The notes under the pieces are model-generated. The model did not search any database, had not been told where the DNA came from, and saw only the letters and a program-made list of their open reading frames with translations. A stretch of 54,598 bases of DNA from Clostridia bacterium (lineage in GTDB: Bacteria; Bacillota; Clostridia; Oscillospirales; Butyricicoccaceae): positions 1 to 54,598 of the forward strand of contig JAFQUM010000035.1 of assembly GCA_017408485.1 (NCBI GenBank), given 5' to 3'. Numbering within the stretch: position 1 is the first letter of the stretch; each line of letters starts with the position of its first letter. Position numbers and translations under genes: made by a program. Below, one piece after another: positions 6,940 to 15,353 of this stretch.

Positions 6940-7602
6940 ATGGCAAACGGATTCAAAAGCGCGCTTTTTGGCTTTAAGAAAAAAGATGTTATAGCATATC
7001 TTGAACAGATCAATGCTGACTATTGCGATGGAATAAGCAAAGCAGAATCCTACAGTACAGAGATAGAAAAGAAGAACACTGCTCTTGCTGACGAAAATAA
7101 GACACTCAGTTGCCGTTGTGACGAGCTGGCTCAGGAGCGTTCTGTGCTTATCGAGCAGAAAGAGGCGGCAAACCGAGAAAAGGAAGCTATTGCATCCGAT
7201 ATGTCTGAGCTTGTACTGCTTAATACCGCGCTTGAGGAAAAGCTGAAGCAATGCGAGGCAAAGGCTGAAAGTGAAAAGAGTGAGCTTTGTCAAAAGCTTG
7301 CTGAGGCTGAAAAGCAGGTCGCTCAGCAGAATGACAGACTTTCTGAGTATGAGAAGCTTATTGCTGAGAGAGAAGTGCTTTACACTCAGGCTAATAAAAA
7401 GGTTGAGGATGCAAATAAAGCTCTTGACGAAATGCAGGCAGAGACCGATGCCTTGGGCAGAGAGGTTAAGCACCTCAAAGATGAGATCGAAGCTCTAAAA
7501 AAAGACTTGGAAAAAGAAAAACGCAAGGCTGCGGGCGTTCAGCCTGATAAAAAGAGAAGGGATGCTGTTTCAGCAATTCTTTCTTATGTGAGGAAAAGAT
7601 AA
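6940..7602 (+). CDS. DivIVA-like coiled-coil protein
   Basis: Protein of 220 residues. The first ~25 residues (FKSALFGFKKKDVIAYLEQI) have the FxxxxxGFxxxDVxxYLxxI pattern of the DivIVA/GpsB membrane-binding N-domain. From about residue 30 to 200 it is a continuous charged heptad-rich coiled coil (E, K, Q, L), ending in a short basic helix (ILSYVRKR). DivIVA-type proteins bind negatively curved membrane at poles and septa and recruit partners; this one is a divergent member whose partners are unknown. The start at 6940 is preferred over an upstream GTG because AAAGGAG lies 8 bases before it. It is 18 bases upstream of the acyltransferase-like gene. Confidence 0.75.
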   Translation: MANGFKSALFGFKKKDVIAYLEQINADYCDGISKAESYSTEIEKKNTALADENKTLSCRCDELAQERSVLIEQKEAANREKEAIASDMSELVLLNTALEEKLKQCEAKAESEKSELCQKLAEAEKQVAQQNDRLSEYEKLIAEREVLYTQANKKVEDANKALDEMQAETDALGREVKHLKDEIEALKKDLEKEKRKAAGVQPDKKRRDAVSAILSYVRKR

Positions 7603-7620
7603 AATAAGGAGTGATTCCCT

Positions 7621-8484
7621 GTGTTTTGGAAAAGAAAAGGTGCAAGGCTGCTTAAGACTCTGAGTCCCTATGATAGAATTCTTTGCCATGTTATGACAAA
7701 AAGATCTGATGCCCACGTTTATTTTACCGATATCATTGATTGTGCTCCGCTGGATGAGTATATTGCAAAGGTAGAAGAAGAAAAGGGCATACATCTTACA
7801 TATCTCGACTTGGTAAATGCGGCGATTGTCCGCATCTATGCTCAAAAGCCTGCACTTAACAGATTTGTTATGAATGGCAGAGTGTTTGCAAATAACGATA
7901 TTAAGATCGCTATGGCGGTAAAAAAGTCAATGCGTGAAGAGGGCGGAAGCACCACTATAAAGGTTGGATTTACGGGACACGAGGATATTTTTGAGATCCG
8001 CGATCGTTTTCAGGCTGAAATATGGAAGAATAAGGGTGAAACCGAAGCGAATTCTACAGATAAGCTGATCGAAACACTTATGAAACTTCCCAATGGTCTG
8101 CTTCGTATGATAGTGGGTATTCTTAAATGGCTTGATAGGATCAACGCGCTGCCTCAGTCTTTGTGTGATGCACTTCCTTTCCATAGTAGTGTATTCGTTA
8201 CCTATCTTAAGTCCATCGGCATCCGCAGTATTTATCATCACATCTATGATTTCGGTACTATCGGTATGTTTGTTGCACTTGGCAAGGAGCAGTGGCAGCC
8301 CATCGTTGACAGAAAGACCAAGGAGATCCGTGCAGCAAAGGTGCTTGAACTTAAGGTTGTTGCTGACGAACGCTTGTGTGATGGACTCTATCATGCACAG
8401 TCTATGAGGATGTTCAGAAAGATACTTGAAAATCCTGAACAGCTTAATGAGCGGCTTGAAACAGTAATTCAGGATATAGATTAA
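7621..8484 (+). CDS. E2-acyltransferase-like (CAT fold) protein lacking catalytic His
   Basis: Stand-alone protein of 287 residues resembling the catalytic domain of 2-oxoacid dehydrogenase E2 / chloramphenicol acetyltransferases. There is no lipoyl domain and no peripheral subunit-binding domain. The C-terminal active-site block reads DERLCDG (residues 249-255) where E2 enzymes have DHR.xDG; the catalytic His is therefore Glu250, while Asp254 and Gly255 are kept. The central GTIGMFVALGKEQW stretch matches the E2 fold. Annotation pipelines may call this a dehydrogenase E2 subunit, but no E1 or E3 genes are nearby and acyl transfer by the usual mechanism is doubtful. The start is GTG with AAGGAG at a good distance. 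Probably an operon with the DivIVA-like gene. Confidence 0.72.
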   Translation: MFWKRKGARLLKTLSPYDRILCHVMTKRSDAHVYFTDIIDCAPLDEYIAKVEEEKGIHLTYLDLVNAAIVRIYAQKPALNRFVMNGRVFANNDIKIAMAVKKSMREEGGSTTIKVGFTGHEDIFEIRDRFQAEIWKNKGETEANSTDKLIETLMKLPNGLLRMIVGILKWLDRINALPQSLCDALPFHSSVFVTYLKSIGIRSIYHHIYDFGTIGMFVALGKEQWQPIVDRKTKEIRAAKVLELKVVADERLCDGLYHAQSMRMFRKILENPEQLNERLETVIQDID

Positions 8485-8524
8485 ATTAGACTTAAAATAA
8501 GTCATTATTTACAAAAATAAAGAT

Positions 8525-8567
8525 AAAATGATGTCAAATGCAATATATTTTGACATCATTTTTATTT
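8525..8567 (+). terminator. Rho-independent terminator
   Basis: Inverted repeat AAAATGATGTCAAA / TTTGACATCATTTT with an AT-rich loop and a following T-rich tail (TTATTTTTG). Confidence 0.85.
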
Positions 8568-8591
8568 TTGAAATCATTTTTGCGAAAATCC

Positions 8592-8620
8592 TTGTATTTA
8601 TAATGGGTATATGTTATATT
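8592..8620 (+). promoter_or_regulatory. glnN promoter
   Basis: -35 TTGTAT (8592-8597), 17-base spacer and -10 TATATT (8615-8620). The predicted start site leaves a leader of about 30 bases, with no room for a riboswitch. Confidence 0.7.
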
Positions 8621-8657
8621 ATGGATGTCAAAAATTTTCTTTACAGAGGTGCTTGAT

Positions 8658-10772
8658 ATGAACGAAAGAGCAGATGCACTTATTAATTCCTACGCATCGG
8701 CGGTATTCAATGACTCGGCAATGAGAAAATACCTTCCGGGTGAGACCTACAAACAGCTTAAAAAGACTATTGATAACGGCAAGCCTTTGGATTCTTCTCT
8801 TGCCGATATTGTTGCAAACGGACTTAAGCGCTGGGCGTTGGATCAGGGAGCTACACATTATACCCATTGGTTCCAGCCTATGACGGGCTTTACAGCAGAA
8901 AAGCACGATTCATTTATCAATCCTCAGAACGACGGAAGCATTCTTATGAGCTTTTCCGGTAAGGAGCTTATAAAGGGTGAGTCAGATGCATCCAGCTTTC
9001 CTTCGGGAGGTCTGCGCGCAACCTTTGAAGCTCGCGGATATACGACATGGGATTGCACTTCTCCCGCTTTTGTAAAGGATAATACCCTTTATATTCCTAC
9101 CTGCTTCAGCTCTTTTACCGGTGAAGCACTTGATATGAAAACACCCTTACTTCGCTCTATGGAGATAATCAACGCTCAGGCAATGCGTATAGTCCGTGCA
9201 TTCGGCGACAATGATGTTAAGCGCGTTGTTGCTATGGCGGGTGCAGAGCAGGAATACTTCCTTGTTGACAAAAAGCTTGCATCCAAGCGTCTCGACCTGA
9301 TCACCTGCGGAAGGACCCTTTTTGGTGCTCGTCCTCCCAAGGGACAGGAACTTGATGATCATTATTATGGCAACATCAAGGATCGCGTTATGGCATATAT
9401 GCGTGAGGTGGACGATGAACTGTGGAAGCTTGGCGTCCCCGCAAAGACCGAGCACAACGAGGCGGCACCCGCACAGCACGAGCTTGCCAATGTTTACAGC
9501 TCTGTTAATATAGCCTGCGACCAGAATCAACTGGTTATGGAAACACTCAAAAAAGTAGCGCTTCGCCGCGATATGATGTGCCTGCTTCACGAAAAGCCCT
9601 TCCAGGGCGTGAACGGAAGCGGCAAGCACAATAACTGGTCCATCAATGCCATTACTGCAGACAGTGCAAAAAGCTTGCTCGATCAGGGCAAGACACCTGT
9701 TACTAATGCGCGCTTCTTGCTTTTGCTTGCCTCAGTTATCTGGGCGGTTGATGAATATGCGGGTCTCCTTCGTGCATCCGTAGCCTCTCCCTCCAATGAC
9801 AGCCGTCTTGGTGGCAATGAAGCACCTCCTTGCATTATGTCCATCTTCCTGGGCGATATGCTGACCGATGTTTTGAATGAGGTTGCTACGGGCGGCAAGT
9901 CCAACATCCGTGAGGGAGGAAATATGCAGATGGGTGTAAGCACCATTCCCAATCTGCCCAAGGATGTTTCCGACCGAAATCGTACATCTCCCTTTGCTTT
10001 TACCGGAAAGAAGTTTGAGTTCCGTATGCAGGGCTCCTCTGCTTCCATTGCCGAATGCAATACAGTTATAAATACCATCGTTGCAGAGATACTTTCACGC
10101 ATTGCAGATCGTCTTGAGAAGGCAGAGGATGTCTTTGAGGAGGCAAATGCGGTCATCGCCGATGTTATGCGTGACCATAAGCGCATAATCTTTAATGGAA
10201 ATAACTACTCCGAAGAGTGGCGTAGGGAAGCTGCTGAAAGAGGTCTTGCTGATCTGTCCGATGCAGTTGTTGCCGCTGCTGAGCTGGTCAAGCCTGCCGC
10301 AGTAGAGCTGTTTGAAAAATACGGCATCTATACAAAGAAGGAGCTTGAGGCAAGATACGAGATACGCCTTGAGGCATATTGCAAGCATTATAAGATAGAA
10401 GCAGAGACAATGCTGGAGATGGCAAACCGCCAGATTCTGCCTGCAGTAGTTTCCTATGCTTCATTCCTTGCAAAGACAATTGTTGATATGCGCGACACTT
10501 CTATTGCCCTTGATATTTCCGCTCCTTCTTCTATGCTTAAGGATGTATCTGCCGCAACCGCTTCACTGCGTAATACATCGCAGAAGCTTTCCAAGGCATT
10601 GGCAAATGCACAGAAGGCAGGGGACAATCTGTCTGCCGCATTGGCTTACAGAGATAAAATACTGCCCCTCATGAGTGAACTCAGAGAGGCAGCGGATAAG
10701 CTTGAGTGTATCGTTGATGAAAAATATTGGCCGTTCCCCACATATAATGCATTGCTCTTTGGAGTAGAATAA
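8658..10772 (+). CDS. glnN: Type III glutamine synthetase
   Basis: ATP-dependent glutamine synthetase of the GSIII class, 704 residues, the size typical of this class (about 700) and much larger than GSI. Visible blocks include SSFPSGGLRATFEARGYT near the N-terminal core, AGAEQEYFLVDKK (metal-ligating E-x-E), KTEHNEAAPAQHELA, GVNGSGKHNNWSI (the GSIII version of the NGSGxHxH motif), RLGGNEAPP and the FEFRMQGSSAS arginine segment. The C-terminal third is a long helical region characteristic of GSIII. Start 8658 is used because GAGGTG lies 8 bases upstream; an earlier in-frame ATG at 8625 overlaps the -10 region. It is monocistronic and assimilates ammonia. Confidence 0.97.
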   Translation: MNERADALINSYASAVFNDSAMRKYLPGETYKQLKKTIDNGKPLDSSLADIVANGLKRWALDQGATHYTHWFQPMTGFTAEKHDSFINPQNDGSILMSFSGKELIKGESDASSFPSGGLRATFEARGYTTWDCTSPAFVKDNTLYIPTCFSSFTGEALDMKTPLLRSMEIINAQAMRIVRAFGDNDVKRVVAMAGAEQEYFLVDKKLASKRLDLITCGRTLFGARPPKGQELDDHYYGNIKDRVMAYMREVDDELWKLGVPAKTEHNEAAPAQHELANVYSSVNIACDQNQLVMETLKKVALRRDMMCLLHEKPFQGVNGSGKHNNWSINAITADSAKSLLDQGKTPVTNARFLLLLASVIWAVDEYAGLLRASVASPSNDSRLGGNEAPPCIMSIFLGDMLTDVLNEVATGGKSNIREGGNMQMGVSTIPNLPKDVSDRNRTSPFAFTGKKFEFRMQGSSASIAECNTVINTIVAEILSRIADRLEKAEDVFEEANAVIADVMRDHKRIIFNGNNYSEEWRREAAERGLADLSDAVVAAAELVKPAAVELFEKYGIYTKKELEARYEIRLEAYCKHYKIEAETMLEMANRQILPAVVSYASFLAKTIVDMRDTSIALDISAPSSMLKDVSAATASLRNTSQKLSKALANAQKAGDNLSAALAYRDKILPLMSELREAADKLECIVDEKYWPFPTYNALLFGVE

Positions 10773-10781
10773 TAGGGAAAC

Positions 10782-11795
10782 TTACATTTTTTCGGCTTCG
10801 GCTAACTTGTTTAGAGCGTCTATGTCTAGATAGGGGCGATAGACATTTTCTAACTCAGTGTGTGCCAGCCTTGCGTTTGCAAAAGAAGAGACGGCATCCT
10901 TGAGCATTTGATCTGCTAATTTTTCATACAGACGCACTTTTTGGCGCACTCCCCTCAAGGCCTTTTTATCAACGCAAGAGGAGATATGTATGTTTCTGAA
11001 GATATTTCCCTTGTATTGAGATAATTCGTCACTTGTAACAAAGGCAAGGCTGAGCTCGGGAATAATGATATGCCGTATGCTGCTTACATCAAAAGGTGAA
11101 AGGCAGGAGTATACTTCGTAACCATTTGAAATAAATCCTGTTTCAAGATTTTCCATAAAGCCTGATGCAAGTCCAAATCGGTCATCTATAACATAGACCT
11201 TTTGAGCCAATTGCGAAACAGTAGCCCACAAGGTAACTATACCGTCGGCGGCTATTGAGTCGATAAAACGGCGGTGAAGCTTGCCTTGTGTGCGCTTGTT
11301 TTTAGCTTCACGCTTGATGATTCCGTCAGCGCGTTGTTCGAATTGCTTATTGTTAAAAGGAATAAGTTTTTTGATGCTTTTTAAAGCATTGTAATACCCT
11401 GACAGAGATGAATAGGCGTCAGCATACGCCTTAGTTTTTGCAGATTTAAGAGTATTTATCAAGGCACGTTTACTTTCCATATCTATTACGGGCGGCGGAG
11501 TGAGTATGTATTTTCCAAAGCCTTTTACATCTGCAATATGTGGTGCAGTTCCGTCTACCACTGCAGAATTAAGTGAATGAAAAACCGCTCCGTCAAGAGA
11601 ATCCGGATCGGAAGAGCAAAGTATTTGCTCACATAAGCCGCTGTAGTTTGTTTTGTCAATCAGCTTGCGGATGAGCGTGGATTTGCCGCTTCCGCTTCCT
11701 CCTTTGATAACGCTTAAGTCATAATTATCAAGCTCTGAGAAGAGAGAATAAAATCCATTGGGTGTATTTGCACCTAAAAAGAATGAACAGACCAT
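10782..11795 (-). CDS. P-loop ATPase of unknown role (PRK06851-like)
   Basis: Protein of 337 residues with a clear Walker A motif [16 protein letters not shown] at about residue 32. The rest does not match a named ATPase class I can place; the overall look ([15 protein letters not shown] opening, a C-terminal helical [11 protein letters not shown] segment) resembles the clostridial family described as PRK06851, which is uncharacterised and somewhat GvpD-like. The start at 11795 is chosen over the first in-frame ATG (11834) because GGGGGTC lies just ahead. It converges tail to tail with glnN (9-base gap) and diverges from prfA. A second nucleotide site is not evident, so function is open. Confidence 0.68.
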   Translation of the reverse strand: MVCSFFLGANTPNGFYSLFSELDNYDLSVIKGGSGSGKSTLIRKLIDKTNYSGLCEQILCSSDPDSLDGAVFHSLNSAVVDGTAPHIADVKGFGKYILTPPPVIDMESKRALINTLKSAKTKAYADAYSSLSGYYNALKSIKKLIPFNNKQFEQRADGIIKREAKNKRTQGKLHRRFIDSIAADGIVTLWATVSQLAQKVYVIDDRFGLASGFMENLETGFISNGYEVYSCLSPFDVSSIRHIIIPELSLAFVTSDELSQYKGNIFRNIHISSCVDKKALRGVRQKVRLYEKLADQMLKDAVSSFANARLAHTELENVYRPYLDIDALNKLAEAEKM

Positions 11796-11858
11796 AACAG
11801 ACCCCCGTATATACATTTGACACATTATACGCAAAAGGACAAAGAGAAGGTGCAGAAG

Positions 11859-12896
11859 ATGCAGGATAAAATTAAAAAAATAATTAACAGAGCATATGAG
11901 ATAGATGATCTGCTTGCATCTCCCGAAGTTTATGCGGACCCTTCAGCTTATGCGGCGCTTATGCGTGAAAGACGCTCCCTTGAACCGGTAGTCTCTGCTG
12001 TGAAAAAGATAAATGATGCCGAGGCAAGCATTGAAGCCGCCAAGGAGCTTTTGGCAGATAAGGAACTGCGTGAGCTAGCACAGGAGGAAATTCATCAGGC
12101 AGAAGAGACCGTTGCTGCTGCCAAGGCTCAGCTTGATGAAGCCCTTAACCCCAAGGATCCCGACGGACAAAAGAGCGTTATCATAGAAATACGCAGCGGT
12201 GTCGGCGGTGGCGAGGCGGCACTCTTTGCAGCCGACCTGTTCAGAATGTACTCTATGTATGCTGAAAAGAAGGGCTTTAATACCGAGGTGCTTTCAGCAA
12301 ATGACACCGAGCTTGGCGGATATAGAGAACTGACCTTCTCTGTAGAGGGAGAGGGTGCTTTTTCGCGATTTAAATATGAAAGCGGAATACACCGTGTTCA
12401 GCGCGTTCCCGAGACAGAAAGCTCTGGAAGAATACACACTTCGGCGGTTACCGTGGCAGTTTTGCCCGAAGCCACAGAAGTTGAGCTTGAAATAAATCCT
12501 GCTGATTTGATGATCGATACCTTCCGCAGCGGAGGTGCGGGCGGTCAGCACGTCAATAAGACCGAAAGCGCTATCCGCATTACCCATATTCCCACCGGAG
12601 TGGTGGTAGAATGTCAGGACGAGCGTTCACAGCATAAAAATAAGGATAAGGCAATGAAGGTGCTTCGCTCACGCTTGCTTGAGGCTGAAAGACAAAAGGC
12701 CGATGCAGAGCGGGCGGGTGAAAGAAGAGAACAGGTGGGCACAGGTGACCGTTCGGGAAGAATTCGCACATATAATTTTCCTCAGGGAAGAATTACCGAC
12801 CACCGTATAGGACTTACTTTGCATAAGATAGAACAGATGATGAACGGAGATCTGGATGAGCTGATAGATGCACTCATCAGGGAGGCAAATAAATGA
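11859..12896 (+). CDS. prfA: Peptide chain release factor 1
   Basis: Class I release factor of 345 residues, which recognises UAA and UAG and triggers peptide release on the ribosome. The GGQ catalytic motif is in [14 protein letters not shown], and the codon-recognition tripeptide is PET in [15 protein letters not shown], the PxT form of RF1 rather than the SPF of RF2. The length is slightly below the usual 355-360 because the start at 11859 is taken, where AGAAGG precedes the ATG; an upstream in-frame start (11817) would add 14 residues but lacks a site. It overlaps the next gene by 4 bases (ATGA), linking it to the Sua5-CoaE gene. Confidence 0.95.
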   Translation: MQDKIKKIINRAYEIDDLLASPEVYADPSAYAALMRERRSLEPVVSAVKKINDAEASIEAAKELLADKELRELAQEEIHQAEETVAAAKAQLDEALNPKDPDGQKSVIIEIRSGVGGGEAALFAADLFRMYSMYAEKKGFNTEVLSANDTELGGYRELTFSVEGEGAFSRFKYESGIHRVQRVPETESSGRIHTSAVTVAVLPEATEVELEINPADLMIDTFRSGGAGGQHVNKTESAIRITHIPTGVVVECQDERSQHKNKDKAMKVLRSRLLEAERQKADAERAGERREQVGTGDRSGRIRTYNFPQGRITDHRIGLTLHKIEQMMNGDLDELIDALIREANK

Positions 12897-14503
12897 TAAA
12901 GACCCGTTTTTTGAGCGGTAAAGATAATAACGAAATAGCCGAGGCGGCTCAGATACTTGCCCGCGGCGGTCTTTGTGCAATACCCACAGAAACGGTGTAC
13001 GGTCTTGCCGCTGATGCTTATAATGGAAAAGCAGTTGCCAAGATATTTGAAGCAAAGGGCAGACCGCAGGACAATCCGCTGATAGTACATATAGAAAAGC
13101 TCGACAGACTCTATGATTTGTGGGAAGAGGTGCCGGAAAGAGCTTTAAAGCTTGCAGAAGCATTTTGGCCCGGACCCTTGACCATGGTTATGACCAAGAC
13201 CGATAAGGTGCCGAGAGAGGTCAGCTGCGGTCTTGATACAGTAGGTGTAAGATTCCCCGAGCATCCTATTGCACGAAAGGTAATTCAGCTTGCTGATACA
13301 CCCTTAGCGGCACCTTCTGCGAACCTCTCGGGTAAGCCGTCACCTACGACCTTTGCCCATGTAAAAGAAGATATGGACGGAAGAATAGATGCAATACTTG
13401 AAGGTGGAGATTGCTTTGTAGGTGTCGAGTCGACTGTTGTAGATATCACGGGAGATGTGGCAAGAATCTTGAGACCGGGTGCTATAACCGAAGAAATGAT
13501 AGCAGATGTACTTGGTAATGCCTTTACAGATTCTGCAGTGGAAGAAGGACTCAAAGAGGGTGAAAAACCACGCTCTCCCGGTATGAAATACCGCCATTAT
13601 GCGCCTGCTTCGCCTGTCAAGCTTTTTTGCGGCGCCCCTGATGATACTGCAAAAAAGGTTATGGATGCGCCTGCAGGTGCGGCGGTAATATGCTTTAACG
13701 AATACGCATACGGATATGAATATGCGTCACGGCTTTCTGCAGTTTCAAAGGTATCACCCTTGGGAAACAGCTGGGATCACGCAATGCACGCCCGCAGAAT
13801 ATTCGATGCTTTGCGTTCCTGTGATGGTGCAACTGCTATTTATGTTCAGTGCCCAAGAAGAATGGGCGCAGGAGCGGGAAGCGTCAACCGTCTTATGCGC
13901 GCTGCAGGGTTTAACTTTGAAAAATGCACCCAATACCCCGTTATTGGAGTGACGGGACGCAGCGGAAGCGGAAAGAGCTATATTGCAAAGCTTTTAAGTG
14001 AAGAGCTTGGTTATCCTGTTTTTGATGCAGATGCCGAGTATAAAAAAATGCTTGAAAGCGGCGGCGAAATGACTCGAAAAATACTGCAAGCATTTCCATC
14101 GGTGAATGATAAGGGCAAGGTCGATCGCCGTGCATTGGCAAAAATAGTTTTTGAAGACAAGGCCGCCAAGGAGCTACTTGAAAGTATTACCCATCCTTGC
14201 GTTGCTGAAAAAGCAAGTGAGTTTATAAAAAACAGCAAGGGCTGCATTCTTGATGTGCCTCTACTTCACGAAAGCGGAATTGGCAGACTTTGTACTGCGG
14301 TCTTGGGTGTAATAGCCGATGAAGATGTCAAGCTTCAACGCATTATGATCCGTGATGGAATAGATGTCACTATGGCAAAGGCGCGCCTTGCTGCACAATC
14401 GGATGATAAGTTCTATTATGACAGCTGTGACATTACAGTGAGAAATAACGGGGAAGGATCAAAAAATCTTTCCAAGCTTGCTCAAAAGCTGATTAAACTT
14501 TAA
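12893..14503 (+). CDS. Sua5/YwlC - CoaE fusion (threonylcarbamoyl-AMP synthase + dephospho-CoA kinase)
   Basis: One uninterrupted frame of 536 residues carrying two enzymes. Residues 1 to ~340 are a full Sua5/YwlC protein: [14 protein letters not shown] and [13 protein letters not shown] in the YrdC domain, [11 protein letters not shown], then the YwlC C-terminal domain beginning near [11 protein letters not shown]. It makes L-threonylcarbamoyladenylate for tRNA t6A. Residues ~346-536 are CoaE, with Walker [12 protein letters not shown] at ~350, the VFDADAEYK segment, [11 protein letters not shown] and [10 protein letters not shown], catalysing the last step of CoA synthesis. The ~190-residue C-terminal part is the normal CoaE length, so neither half looks degraded. 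The 4-base overlap with prfA suggests coupling, consistent with the usual prfA-prmC-sua5 neighbourhood in Bacillota. No in-frame stop or frameshift is seen at the junction. Confidence 0.93.
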   Translation: MIKTRFLSGKDNNEIAEAAQILARGGLCAIPTETVYGLAADAYNGKAVAKIFEAKGRPQDNPLIVHIEKLDRLYDLWEEVPERALKLAEAFWPGPLTMVMTKTDKVPREVSCGLDTVGVRFPEHPIARKVIQLADTPLAAPSANLSGKPSPTTFAHVKEDMDGRIDAILEGGDCFVGVESTVVDITGDVARILRPGAITEEMIADVLGNAFTDSAVEEGLKEGEKPRSPGMKYRHYAPASPVKLFCGAPDDTAKKVMDAPAGAAVICFNEYAYGYEYASRLSAVSKVSPLGNSWDHAMHARRIFDALRSCDGATAIYVQCPRRMGAGAGSVNRLMRAAGFNFEKCTQYPVIGVTGRSGSGKSYIAKLLSEELGYPVFDADAEYKKMLESGGEMTRKILQAFPSVNDKGKVDRRALAKIVFEDKAAKELLESITHPCVAEKASEFIKNSKGCILDVPLLHESGIGRLCTAVLGVIADEDVKLQRIMIRDGIDVTMAKARLAAQSDDKFYYDSCDITVRNNGEGSKNLSKLAQKLIKL

Positions 14504-14508
14504 GGCTC

Positions 14509-14525
14509 AGGGGTAAAATACCCCT
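14509..14525 (+). promoter_or_regulatory. Hairpin enclosing the tepA ribosome binding site
   Basis: AGGGGTA (14509-14515) pairs with TACCCCT (14519-14525) around a 3-base loop, and the ATG follows immediately. The only SD-like sequence (AGGGG) lies in the 5' arm, so folding should hide it. Confidence 0.55.
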
Positions 14526-15188
14526 ATGAGTGAAATTAAGGAAAAAGCCTCAGTGACGGCTAAAAGTCGCGGACACGTTATACATTGCCTGACCATAATA
14601 GGCGAAATAGAGGGGCATTACGAATTGTCCTCTCAAACCAAAACAACTAAATATGAGCATATTTTGCCCGAGCTTGCCGCTATTGAGGAGAGCGGAGATA
14701 TTGACGGGTTGCTTATTCTTATCAATACAGTAGGAGGGGATATAGAAGCGGGACTTGCGATCTCTGAGCTTATTGCGGGAATGAGCAAGCCTACGGTCTC
14801 TCTTGTGCTTGGCGGTGGACACTCCATAGGTGTACCCTTGGCGGTGGCGGCAAAAAGATGCTTTATAGCACCTACTGCATCTATGACATTGCATCCCGTA
14901 AGATTAAACGGAACAGTATTAGGTGTGCCGCAAACCGTATCGTATTTTGAAAGGATTCAAGAAAGAATAGTTGAGTTTGTAACATCAAACTCAAAGGTCA
15001 GCGCTGAATGCTTTAAGGCATTGATGCTGCAGACCGGTCAGCTTATGGGAGACATAGGAAGTGTGGTCTGTGGTGCTGACGCGGTCAAAATAGGACTGTG
15101 TGATGAGGTAGGTAGCCTGAGCAGCGCATTGAATTGTCTGCATAATATGATCGATTCGAAAAAGGTCGAAATCGATAAAATGAATTAA
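14526..15188 (+). CDS. TepA/ClpP-like serine protease (translocation-enhancing protein family)
   Basis: ClpP-fold protein of 220 residues in the TepA/YmfB subfamily. The nucleophile segment is GGGHSIGVPLAVAAK with Ser100, and the following FIAPTASMTLHPVRLNG carries the His of the catalytic dyad, in the spacing of TepA proteins. A canonical INTVGGDIEAGLAISE strand-helix precedes it. In Bacillus the homologue was linked to protein export and proteolysis of signal-peptide remnants; which applies here is unknown. No ClpX/ClpA-binding features are obvious. The start is fixed by the hairpin-AGGGG just upstream, and the gene follows the Sua5-CoaE gene by 22 bases. Confidence 0.9.
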   Translation: MSEIKEKASVTAKSRGHVIHCLTIIGEIEGHYELSSQTKTTKYEHILPELAAIEESGDIDGLLILINTVGGDIEAGLAISELIAGMSKPTVSLVLGGGHSIGVPLAVAAKRCFIAPTASMTLHPVRLNGTVLGVPQTVSYFERIQERIVEFVTSNSKVSAECFKALMLQTGQLMGDIGSVVCGADAVKIGLCDEVGSLSSALNCLHNMIDSKKVEIDKMN

Positions 15189-15189
15189 T

Positions 15190-15218
15190 TTGCATAACTT
15201 GAAAAAGTATGCTATAAT
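15190..15218 (+). promoter_or_regulatory. rnj promoter
   Basis: -35 TTGCAT (15190-15195), 17-base spacer and a consensus -10 TATAAT (15213-15218). It begins right at the end of tepA, so the RNase J gene has its own transcript with a leader of about 130 bases. Confidence 0.85.
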
Positions 15219-15237
15219 GGTTTAAAATGGGACATTT

Positions 15238-15340
15238 GCTTAACTATTTGATATGGTTAAGCCTTACATATTTTTATGAATACCTCCTTGCCGCACGATC
15301 AGGTGGACTCGTCGAGTGGCGGATAGAGGTATACTCTAAT
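15238..15340 (+). promoter_or_regulatory. Structured 5' leader of the RNase J gene
   Basis: Two inverted repeats can be read. The first is a 7-bp stem GCTTAAC / GTTAAGC (15238-15244 and 15256-15262). The second is a long-range closing stem ATACCTC / GAGGTAT (15280-15286 and 15326-15332) enclosing CCGC / GCGG (15291-15294 and 15319-15322) and a ~25-base interior. It ends about 10 bases before the AAAGGAG site. I cannot match it to a named riboswitch. Autoregulation through such a leader is plausible, as RNase genes often regulate their own mRNA, but this is inference. Confidence 0.6.
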
Positions 15341-15353
15341 AAAGGAGAATATA

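Noticed and set aside
8625..8657. Upstream ATG as glnN start
   Set aside because: No ribosome binding site there, and it lies immediately after the -10 box, so a transcript would barely contain it.
12893..14503. Sua5 and CoaE as two genes with an overlooked stop
   Set aside because: The frame is open throughout, and no ribosome binding site and start codon lie at the junction near codon 340-346.
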